A DNA stretch of 28,975 bases from NCBI GenBank assembly GCA_910579035.1, contig CAJTSR010000032.1, forward strand, positions 1-28,975. The letters run 5' to 3'. The translations under genes were made by a program, and so were the position numbers. The notes below the pieces were generated by a model. That model was not told the origin of the DNA and made no database searches. It worked only from the letters and a program-made list of their open reading frames with translations. Positions 1-5,897 of the stretch are shown here, piece by piece (position 1 is the first letter of the stretch; every line of letters starts with the position of its first letter). The DNA is from an uncultured Muribaculaceae bacterium (GTDB taxonomy: Bacteria > Bacteroidota > Bacteroidia > Bacteroidales > Muribaculaceae).

Positions 1-132
1 TCAACAATTATTTCGACTTGCGGAAAATCTCCGCATCTCAAAATAATTCAGAAAATAAATCATCGGTTGGCTCAGTTAGCGGCTTAGCCAAGGCTGAACA
101 ACCTCAAATTTTACCGAATCATTGTTATTTTG

Positions 133-164
133 CAAATGTAATTTTATGATTTGACAAATGCAAA
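133..164 (-). promoter_or_regulatory. Predicted Bacteroidetes-type promoter reading leftward out of the window
   Basis: On the minus strand a TTTG (-33 element, 161-164) is followed after exactly 20 bp by TACATTTG (133-140), which matches the Bacteroidetes -7 consensus TAnnTTTG in every fixed position. Transcription would start near 126 and run off the left edge, leaving a leader of more than 120 nt within the window. The gene it serves is not visible. Confidence 0.5.
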
Positions 165-295
165 TTTTTCACAATGAAAAATCGAAGATATGCTAAAAGA
201 TGTATCTTTTTGCATCAAAACGCTCTTGTTTGAGTCCTAAGACAGGCTTTTAGTGTATGATATACAATAATGGGTAATCATAGGAGGGATGCGGG

Positions 296-322
296 CAGCG
301 CCGGGGCGGGGCCTCGGCGCTG
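296..322 (-). terminator. Possible weak terminator hairpin after korB
   Basis: CAGCGCCG (296-303) pairs with CGGCGCTG (315-322) to give a perfect 8-bp GC-rich stem about 30 nt beyond the korB stop codon. No run of T follows on the minus strand, so this is either a non-canonical terminator or an mRNA 3'-end stabilising hairpin. Confidence 0.3.
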
Positions 323-350
323 TCGGAATGTGTATGTGAGTGGGTGCGGT

Positions 351-1364
351 TTATTCCACGGTCCAGGTTTCTCCGGCGAGAATCATCGAGCGGAGGCTGT
401 CGAAGCCTTTTCGGGCGCGTACTTCCTCTACTTGCTGCGTCACGCCGTCGTTGTATGTGGGGGCTTCCACGTCGCGTATCACGCCGAGGGCGAGGGGCAG
501 CGAGTGGCCGTCCATCATGGCGAGCTGCTGGTGCAGGAAGTTGGAGGCTTCGTGGGCGTCGTGCACGAGCACGTCGTCGAGGGTGTATCCGTCCTCGCCG
601 ATTGTGACGGCTTTGAGCAGGAATCCGTCGCGGACGAGTCCCCGGTTCTTGTCGCGGCCGAATATCATTTTCTCGCCGTGGCGCAGAAGGATGGTGCGGT
701 CGGCGCGTACTTCGCGGTCGGTAATTTCGTTGTGGATTCCGTTGTTGAAAATCACGCAGTTCTGGAGTATTTCAACAACAGAGGTGCCTTTGTGGCGGGC
801 AGCCTCGGCGAGCACTTCCTGCGAGGTGGCGAGCTCGACGTCGATAGAGCGTGCAAAGAAGTTGCCTCGTGCTCCGAAGACGAGTTCGGCCGGTATGAAG
901 GGGTCCTCGACGGTTCCGTAGGGGCTCGACTTGGATACGAATCCTCGGTCGCTCGTGGGGGAGTACTGTCCTTTGGTGAGGCCGTAGATTTTGTTGTTGA
1001 AAAGTATGATGTTGATGTCGATGTTTCGGCGCACAGCATGGATAAAGTGGTTGCCGCCGATGGCGAGTCCGTCGCCGTCGCCCGATATCTGCCATACTGT
1101 CATTTCGTGATTTGCCACCTTGTAGCCTGTGGCTATGGCAGCGGCGCGTCCGTGGATGGTATGGAAGCCGTAGGTGTTCATATAGTAGGGCAGGCGCGAG
1201 CTGCAACCGATGCCCGATATGACGGCTGTTTTGTGGGGTGCCACGCCGAGGGTGGCCATGGCCTTGTGGAGGGTGTTGAGGATTGCGTGGTCGCCGCATC
1301 CGGGACACCAGCGCACAGCCTGGTCGCTTTTATAGTCTGCTGCTGTATATTGAATGTCTTCCAT
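351..1364 (-). CDS. korB: 2-oxoacid:ferredoxin oxidoreductase, beta subunit (probably 2-oxoglutarate)
   Basis: This is the thiamine-pyrophosphate-binding subunit of a KorAB-type enzyme (337 residues). It interconverts a 2-oxoacid plus CoA with an acyl-CoA plus CO2, using ferredoxin. Visible hallmarks are WCPGCGDH with Cys20 and Cys23, Cys54 (SGIGCSS), the TPP/Mg motif GDGDGLAIGGNH (95-106) continuing to NN at 123-124, and the QYSPTS segment near 133-138. The four-cysteine [4Fe-4S] arrangement is expected for the family, and three of the cysteines are identified here. The gene lies 3 bp downstream of korA, so the two are co-transcribed. In Bacteroidales this enzyme often works in the reductive direction, making 2-oxoglutarate from succinyl-CoA. 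Substrate choice between 2-oxoglutarate and other 2-oxoacids is inferred from the family, not proven by sequence. Confidence 0.93.
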   Translation of the reverse strand: MEDIQYTAADYKSDQAVRWCPGCGDHAILNTLHKAMATLGVAPHKTAVISGIGCSSRLPYYMNTYGFHTIHGRAAAIATGYKVANHEMTVWQISGDGDGLAIGGNHFIHAVRRNIDINIILFNNKIYGLTKGQYSPTSDRGFVSKSSPYGTVEDPFIPAELVFGARGNFFARSIDVELATSQEVLAEAARHKGTSVVEILQNCVIFNNGIHNEITDREVRADRTILLRHGEKMIFGRDKNRGLVRDGFLLKAVTIGEDGYTLDDVLVHDAHEASNFLHQQLAMMDGHSLPLALGVIRDVEAPTYNDGVTQQVEEVRARKGFDSLRSMILAGETWTVE

Positions 1365-1367
1365 TGC

Positions 1368-3215
1368 TTATTCCTCCATCAGTTTGAGTGTGTGGTCAAC
1401 CACTTCGCCTACGCTGAAAGGCTGTCCCTGTATTTTGTTTATTCGCAGGATTTTGCTGTCGGTGAACCGGAATTGCAGGTAGTCGGCGAACATGCCGGTG
1501 TTGAGTTCGGCCACAATCACGCGTTTGTAGCGGGAGAGTATCTCGCCGGTGTTGGCGGGCAGCGGGTTGATGTAGCGGAAGTGGGCGAAAGCTACCGGGT
1601 GGCCGGCGGCGCACAGCTCTTCGGCGGCGGTGCGTAGGTGGCCGTAGGTGCCGCCCCAGCCCACGAGCAGTGTTTCGGCCGAGGGGTCGCCGAGGACTTC
1701 GAGGGCGGGTATGTTGTCGGCGATGCGGGCGATTTTTTCGCGACGCAGCAATACCATCTTCTCGTGGTTTACGGGGTCGGTGGATATTGCGCCGGTTTTG
1801 GTGTCTTTTTCAAGACCTCCGAGCCTGTGGGCACCGCCTTCGGTACCTCCCACGGGCCAGTAGCGGCTCAGGTTGTCGGTGCGCATGTACGGGCGCCATG
1901 TGCCTGAGGCAAGCAGCTCGGCGGGAACGTCGGGTGTCTTGATTTCGGGATATTCGTCGGCTTCGGGTATGCGCCATGCGGAGGAGCCGTTGCCTATGAA
2001 TGCGTCGCTGAGCAGGATTACGGGAGTCATGTGCTCCACGGCTATGCGGCAGGCTTCGAATGCCATGGTGAAGCAGTCGGTGGGCGATGCGGGGGCAACC
2101 ACGGCCACGGGCGACTCGCCGTTGCGGCCATAGAGGGCCTGCATGAGGTCGGTCTGCTCGGTCTTGGTGGGAAGGCCTGTGGAGGGTCCGCCGCGCTGCA
2201 CGTCGATAACCACGAGGGGAAGCTCGGCGATTACGGCAAGGCCGATGCCTTCGCTCTTAAGGGCGAGGCCGGGGCCTGATGTCGATGTGACGGCCAGATT
2301 GCCTGCGAAGGAAGCGCCTATGGCCGAGCATACGCCTGCTATCTCGTCTTCCATCTGGCAGGCTTTCACGCCGAGGTCTTTGCGCTTGGCCAGTTCGTGG
2401 AGTATGTCGGTGGCGGGGGTGATGGGGTATGAGCCGAGGAAGAGGGGGCGTCCGCACTTTTCGGAAGCCATGATGAGGCCCCAGGCGGTGGCTGTGTTGC
2501 CGTTGATGTCGGTATACACGCCCGGACGCGGGTCTTCGGTTTCTACCTTGTATGTGCTTACGGAAGCGTGAATGTTGTGTCCGTAGTCATATCCTGCCTG
2601 AAGCACCTTGGCGTTGGCTTCGTATACGGCGGGTTTCTTGGCGAATTTGTTTTTGAGATGTCGGAGCGCGCTTTCGAGGGGACGGTCGAAGAGCCAGCAC
2701 ACGAGGCCGAGGGCGAAGATGTTGCGGCACTTGAGAACGCTCTTGTTGTCCAGCCCGCTGTCGGCGAGCGCTGCCTTGGTCATGGTTGTGACGGGTACCT
2801 CTACCACCTGCGCCTTTATGCCGAGTTCCTCAAAAGGATTGTCGGTAGTGTACAGGGCCTTTTTGAGGTCGCTCTCGCGGAAGGAGTCGATGTCCACAAT
2901 GATTACCCCGCCGGGTTTGAGGAAGCGGTGGTTGGTTTTGAGAGCGGCAGCATTCATGGCAATGAGCACGTCGGCGCTGTCGCCGGGGGTGTGAACTCCT
3001 GTGCCGACGCTTACCTGAAAGCCTGAAACACCGCTGAGCGAGCCTTGCGGGGCGCGTATTTCAGCAGGGTAGTCAGGGAAGGTCGACACCTGGTTGCCGA
3101 GGCCGGCCGACACGTTGGTGAAGATGTTGCCTGCGAGCTGCATTCCGTCGCCGGAATCGCCCGAGAAGCGAACAACCACCTTGTCGAGAACTTTTACATT
3201 GGTTTTCTCCAACAT
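1368..3215 (-). CDS. korA: 2-oxoacid:ferredoxin oxidoreductase, fused gamma-alpha subunit
   Basis: The 615-residue partner of KorB. The N-terminal part (about 10-190) is the gamma domain, with VVRFSGDSGDGMQLAG at 14-29 and the PAEIRAPQGSLSGVSGFQVS segment at about 50-69. It is fused to an alpha domain that begins near residue 240 with GSYPITPATDILHEL, the pyrimidine-binding motif of the pyruvate/2-oxoacid ferredoxin oxidoreductase family. The TSTSGPGLALKSEGIGLA and QRGGPSTGLPTKTEQTDL blocks are also typical. A gamma-alpha fusion paired with a separate beta subunit is the usual two-gene Kor layout. No ferredoxin or delta subunit gene lies next to it. The start at 3215 gives MLEKTNVKVLDKVVVRFSG and fits the family. 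The promoter -7 box lies about 75 bp upstream. The divergent gene is malate dehydrogenase, another enzyme of the C4-dicarboxylate branch. Confidence 0.93.
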   Translation of the reverse strand: MLEKTNVKVLDKVVVRFSGDSGDGMQLAGNIFTNVSAGLGNQVSTFPDYPAEIRAPQGSLSGVSGFQVSVGTGVHTPGDSADVLIAMNAAALKTNHRFLKPGGVIIVDIDSFRESDLKKALYTTDNPFEELGIKAQVVEVPVTTMTKAALADSGLDNKSVLKCRNIFALGLVCWLFDRPLESALRHLKNKFAKKPAVYEANAKVLQAGYDYGHNIHASVSTYKVETEDPRPGVYTDINGNTATAWGLIMASEKCGRPLFLGSYPITPATDILHELAKRKDLGVKACQMEDEIAGVCSAIGASFAGNLAVTSTSGPGLALKSEGIGLAVIAELPLVVIDVQRGGPSTGLPTKTEQTDLMQALYGRNGESPVAVVAPASPTDCFTMAFEACRIAVEHMTPVILLSDAFIGNGSSAWRIPEADEYPEIKTPDVPAELLASGTWRPYMRTDNLSRYWPVGGTEGGAHRLGGLEKDTKTGAISTDPVNHEKMVLLRREKIARIADNIPALEVLGDPSAETLLVGWGGTYGHLRTAAEELCAAGHPVAFAHFRYINPLPANTGEILSRYKRVIVAELNTGMFADYLQFRFTDSKILRINKIQGQPFSVGEVVDHTLKLMEE

Positions 3216-3260
3216 GACTAAGTTTTATGATAAAGATTGTGTTGTTAGATTTCAAGGTTG

Positions 3261-3280
3261 ACAAGCCGCGACAAGCCGCG
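3261..3280. repeat. 10-bp tandem duplication in the korAB leader
   Basis: ACAAGCCGCG occurs twice head to tail between the korA -7 box and the korA start codon. It would be transcribed as part of the korAB leader. No function is evident. Confidence 0.6.
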
Positions 3281-3289
3281 ACTATGGCG

Positions 3290-3297
3290 CAAAGGTA
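3290..3297 (-). promoter_or_regulatory. Predicted -7 box for korA-korB
   Basis: TACCTTTG on the minus strand matches the Bacteroidetes -7 consensus TAnnTTTG and is followed by GCGC. No TTTG is found at the ideal -33 spacing, so only the -7 half is well supported. Transcription would begin near 3284, giving a leader of about 70 nt. Confidence 0.45.
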
Positions 3298-3436
3298 AGA
3301 ATTATTTATCAATCAAGTCCCCTTTTCGTAAAATATTCGCGGAAATATAAAAGTTATGAATGGCAATTTTGATTTTTCAAGTGTTATAGTAGATAGACGT
3401 TGTGAATTACAAACCATAAACTATATATTAAACACT

Positions 3437-4438
3437 ATGGATTTTTTATCGAACGATAAACTTGTCATTGTGGGCGCTGCCGGTATGATTGGCTCCAATA
3501 TGGCACAGACCGCCATGATGATGCGCCTTACGCCTAACATCTGCCTTTACGACCCCTACGCCCCCGCTCTCGAAGGTGTGGCCGAGGAACTCTACCATTG
3601 CGCCTTTGAAGGCGTCAACCTTACCTATACCTCCGATATCCGCGAGGCTCTGACGGGTGCCGACTACGTGGTGAGCAGCGGTGGCGCCGCCCGTAAGGCC
3701 GGCATGACCCGCGAGGACCTTCTGAAGGGCAATGCCGAGATTGCCGCACAGTTCGGCAAGGACGTGCGCGAGTACTGCCCCGATGTGAAGCATGTGGTGG
3801 TGGTGTTCAACCCCGCCGACATAACCGGCCTTATCACGCTCGTCTATTCTGGCCTCAAGCCCTCGCAGGTGAGCACGCTGGCAGCTCTCGACAGCACACG
3901 CCTGCAGCACGAGCTTGTGGAATACTTCAAGATTCCGGCTGCGAGGATAGTGAATTGCCGCACCTACGGAGGCCACGGCGAGCAGATGGCCGTCTATGCC
4001 TCGACCACTATGATCGACGATACTCCCCTTACCGAGCTGATAGGCACTCAGAAGCTTCCGGCTGAAGACTGGGAGGCGATGAAGGTGCGTGTGATACAGG
4101 GCGGCAAGCACATTATCGATCTGCGCGGACGCTCGTCGTTCCAGAGCCCGGCATATCTGTCGATAGAGATGATTGCGGCTGCGATGGGCGGAAAGCCGTT
4201 TACATGGCCTGTCGGCACATACGTGGATAACGGCTGTTTCCGCCACATTATGATGGCTATGGAAACCACTGTCGACAGCAAGGGCGTTCATATCCACGAT
4301 ATGAAGGGCACGCCTCAGGAGCAGAAGGAGCTTGAAAAGAGCTACCAGCACCTGTGCAAGCTTCGCGACGAGGTTATCGAAATGGGGGTTCTGCCCAAAA
4401 TCGAGCAGTGGCCCTCAATCAACCACAATCTGCATTGA
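3437..4438 (+). CDS. mdh: Malate dehydrogenase (LDH/MDH family)
   Basis: NAD-dependent malate/oxaloacetate interconversion in the cytosol (333 residues). The Rossmann glycine motif GAAGMIG is at 13-19. The catalytic set expected for malate dehydrogenases is complete: Arg86 and Arg92 in GGAARKAGMTR, Asn126 in FNPAD, Asp152 and Arg155 in LDSTR, and His180 in YGGHGEQ. Arg at position 86 argues for malate rather than lactate. The protein strongly resembles the roughly 333-residue Bacteroides malate dehydrogenase as I remember it. The frame stays open 27 codons upstream to 3356, but those residues look unlike the family and the DNA there is AT-rich, so I place the start at 3437 (MDFLSNDKLVIVG). 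In Bacteroidales the enzyme feeds the oxaloacetate-malate-fumarate-succinate branch, which fits with the divergent korAB. A fold-back repeat begins 7 bp after the stop codon. Confidence 0.92.
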   Translation: MDFLSNDKLVIVGAAGMIGSNMAQTAMMMRLTPNICLYDPYAPALEGVAEELYHCAFEGVNLTYTSDIREALTGADYVVSSGGAARKAGMTREDLLKGNAEIAAQFGKDVREYCPDVKHVVVVFNPADITGLITLVYSGLKPSQVSTLAALDSTRLQHELVEYFKIPAARIVNCRTYGGHGEQMAVYASTTMIDDTPLTELIGTQKLPAEDWEAMKVRVIQGGKHIIDLRGRSSFQSPAYLSIEMIAAAMGGKPFTWPVGTYVDNGCFRHIMMAMETTVDSKGVHIHDMKGTPQEQKELEKSYQHLCKLRDEVIEMGVLPKIEQWPSINHNLH

Positions 4439-4444
4439 TTCTTA

Positions 4445-4606
4445 GAGGGTGTTTACTTTTAACTCTATGAAATCTTTAGAAGCTTTTTCGGCCTGTTTCA
4501 AGCTTTCATTCAGTCGTTATGGGACCCCATAACTCCTTCATTCAATCTCAAAACATACTCGAAAAATCATTCTAAATCTTAACATAGGCCAAAAGTAAAC
4601 ACCCTC
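4445..4606. repeat. 162-bp fold-back (MITE-like) intergenic element
   Basis: The element starts with GAGGGTGTTTACTTTT (4445-4460) and ends with its perfect reverse complement (4591-4606). The interior is also an imperfect inverted repeat: blocks such as CTATG, TTTAGA, TTTTCG and TGTTT in the left half recur in the same order in the reverse complement of the right half. The centre is an 8-bp palindrome, GTTATGGG (4516-4523) and CCCATAAC (4526-4533). Nearly the whole element can therefore form one long hairpin. It is flanked by TTA on both sides (4442-4444 and 4607-4609), which may be a target-site duplication. It has no open frame and lies in the 3' untranslated region of mdh, before the terminator. 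Confidence 0.75.
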
Positions 4607-4610
4607 TTAA

Positions 4611-4649
4611 CAATGGCCGGGACTCGAATGGTTCCGGCCATTGTTTTTT
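4611..4649 (+). terminator. Rho-independent terminator after mdh
   Basis: CAATGGCCGG (4611-4620) pairs with CCGGCCATTG (4634-4643), followed by six T (4644-4649) on the plus strand. It ends the mdh transcript just beyond the fold-back element and touches the stop codon of the converging kinase gene. Confidence 0.8.
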
Positions 4650-5736
4650 ATATGTTTGCGGCGATGAACGCGGCCATTTCGGGCTGGTGGCGCTCTATGC
4701 TCTGCAGGAGGGCGAACTGGTTGCGGGTGCGTACGAGATTGTGGTCGGCATACGCTGTCTTGTAGTAGGTGTCGCCGTTTATGTAGTCGGTGAGGAAGCG
4801 TACGGCCTGCATGTAGGGGAACAGCGCGGCGGCGTATGGCAGGTTTTCGATTTCGACAGGGGTCAGGAAGCCTTTTGCCGCCGATATATATCCTTGGGTG
4901 AAAGCGCGGTATATGTCCATGTCAAACTCCACTTTGTCGATTTCGGGGTCGTCCTCGGGGCGTGAGCTTGCGGCAGTCCTGAGGAAGTCGCCGTAGTCGC
5001 TGAAAACGAAGCTCGGCATCACCGTGTCGAGGTCTATAACGCACAGTATTTCGCCGTTTTCGTCAAAAAGAATGTTGTTTACCTTGGTGTCGCAGTGGCA
5101 TATGCGCTTGGGCAGCACGCCCTCGCGGTGCATCCTTTCGGCGCGGCACATCGAGTCGGCGCGGCTTTCGAGTTCGGCGAGCAGCTCGCGTACGCTGCCT
5201 GCTCGGCCTGCCGCATCGGCCTCCACGGCGTCGCGGAGCTGCCGGAGGCGGTATTCCATATTGTGGAAGTCGGGAATGCTCTCTTTCAGCTCGGCATCGA
5301 TGTCGACGAGCATGGCCTGAAACTCGCCGAATGCCTTGCCTGTTGTCCGGGCTGACTCCGGGCTGATGGTGTCGACGGTCTTGGTGCGGTCTATGTACTT
5401 CATAATGCGCCAGTAGCTGTCGCCGTCGTAGTGATAGAGGCGTCCGTCGGCTTTGTTGGCTACAAATTCGAGCACGCGGCGGTCGGTGTCCGGCGTGCCG
5501 GCGGCTTCGAGCTTGCGGCGTATGTGCGAGGTTACGGCCCCGATATTGGTCATCAGGGTGTCGACATCTTTAAACACTGCGTGGTTGACACGCTGCATCA
5601 CATAGTCGGGCGCGTCATTTTCGGCTGTGCGGACTATGAAGGTGTCGTTTATCAAGCCCTTGCCGAGCGGCTCGACGGACTGCACGGTTCCGTCAATATT
5701 GAAGCTTTGCGCTATCTTTTCAAGATTCTTTTTCAT
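4648..5736 (-). CDS. Phosphotransferase, N-acetylhexosamine 1-kinase (NahK)-like
   Basis: A 362-residue cytosolic kinase of the aminoglycoside phosphotransferase fold. It carries CHCDTKVNNILFD with catalytic Asp216, followed by VIDLDTVMP with metal-binding Asp235 and Asp237. The overall pattern closely follows bifidobacterial N-acetylhexosamine 1-kinase as I remember it: GLINDTFIV near 28-36, a DTKxNNILxD loop, a RAxTxG block, a RFLTDYINGDTYY block and the HNLVRTRNQFALLQ segment near the C-terminus. NahK phosphorylates GlcNAc or GalNAc at C1. The divergent neighbour is a GH109 alpha-GalNAc-releasing enzyme, which makes GalNAc or GlcNAc salvage a sensible role. The specific sugar is an inference; other sugars or choline-like substrates remain possible. 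No signal peptide is seen. Two copies of a promoter lie upstream. Confidence 0.75.
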   Translation of the reverse strand: MKKNLEKIAQSFNIDGTVQSVEPLGKGLINDTFIVRTAENDAPDYVMQRVNHAVFKDVDTLMTNIGAVTSHIRRKLEAAGTPDTDRRVLEFVANKADGRLYHYDGDSYWRIMKYIDRTKTVDTISPESARTTGKAFGEFQAMLVDIDAELKESIPDFHNMEYRLRQLRDAVEADAAGRAGSVRELLAELESRADSMCRAERMHREGVLPKRICHCDTKVNNILFDENGEILCVIDLDTVMPSFVFSDYGDFLRTAASSRPEDDPEIDKVEFDMDIYRAFTQGYISAAKGFLTPVEIENLPYAAALFPYMQAVRFLTDYINGDTYYKTAYADHNLVRTRNQFALLQSIERHQPEMAAFIAANI

Positions 5737-5743
5737 AATGAGT

Positions 5744-5775
5744 CAAAGATACGAATAAGTCGAGCGCAAAACAAA
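5744..5775 (-). promoter_or_regulatory. Proximal promoter copy for the NahK-like gene
   Basis: On the minus strand TTTG (5772-5775) is followed after 20 bp by TATCTTTG (5744-5751), a full match to the Bacteroidetes consensus. The -7 box ends only 7 bp before the start codon, so a transcript from here would be leaderless or nearly so. Confidence 0.5.
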
Positions 5776-5777
5776 TT
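5749..5777. repeat. 29-bp direct repeat, copy 1 (promoter-bearing)
   Basis: Identical over 29 bp to 5823-5851, at an offset of 74 bp. It begins ATACGAATAAGTCGAGCGC in plus-strand sense. The repeat covers the -33 element and spacer of the minus-strand promoter and stops inside the -7 box. Confidence 0.85.
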
Positions 5778-5817
5778 TATTTAGTTTTGCCGAGCGTGAG
5801 TATCTAAGGCGTTTAGC

Positions 5818-5849
5818 CAAAAATACGAATAAGTCGAGCGCAAAACAAA
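5818..5849 (-). promoter_or_regulatory. Distal promoter copy for the NahK-like gene
   Basis: TTTG (5846-5849), a 20-bp spacer and TATTTTTG (5818-5825) on the minus strand again match TTTG-N20-TAnnTTTG. A transcript starting near 5811 would have a leader of about 75 nt, so this copy looks like the more conventional promoter of the pair. Confidence 0.55.
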
Positions 5850-5851
5850 TT
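5823..5851. repeat. 29-bp direct repeat, copy 2 (promoter-bearing)
   Basis: Second copy of the repeat at 5749-5777. Together they make a tandem promoter in the spacer between the kinase and GH109 genes. A TATTTTTG on the plus strand at 5860-5867 could be the -7 box for GH109, but no TTTG lies at the right distance upstream. Confidence 0.85.
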
Positions 5852-5897
5852 CAATTTCGTATTTTTGCCTGTGAAAACTTTAACTGACCATGAACAA

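Larger units (their letters stand above)
1..350. other. AT-rich intergenic region at the left edge
   Basis: No convincing gene is seen here. The first 260 bases are AT-rich, unlike the GC-rich coding DNA that follows. They hold a likely leftward promoter (133-164) and small inverted repeats in what would be its leader: one around 67-91 (TTGGCTcAG paired with CTtAGCCAA) and one around 41-53. The last 90 bases are GC-rich and include an 8-bp hairpin just beyond the korB stop codon. The plus-strand open frame that starts at 270 and runs through korB is antisense to a well-recognised gene, so I do not call it. Confidence 0.6.

Noticed and set aside
1..130. Possible riboswitch in the leftward leader
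   Set aside because: Hairpins are present, but I could not match any known riboswitch core motif and the downstream gene is not visible.
270..1637. 455-codon plus-strand open frame
   Set aside because: It is antisense to korB and the end of korA, which have clear family motifs; its composition (Val, Gly, Ala, His rich, with no recognisable domain) is typical of a GC-rich antisense frame.
3356..3436. 27-codon N-terminal extension of malate dehydrogenase
   Set aside because: The extra residues look like read-through of AT-rich leader sequence and do not fit the family's usual N-terminus, which begins just before the Rossmann fold.
4445..4606. Fold-back element considered as a simple transcription terminator
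   Set aside because: It is far too long, its stem is imperfect and AT-rich, no T-run follows, and a separate canonical terminator lies directly after it.
5749..5851. Pair of direct repeats considered as a CRISPR-like or phage attachment structure
   Set aside because: There are only two copies, no spacer array, no cas genes and no integrase; the repeats coincide with promoter elements, which explains them better.
5865..5897. Upstream in-frame ATG for the GH109 gene
   Set aside because: It would place 11 charged residues ahead of a textbook lipoprotein signal peptide; 5898 is the better start.
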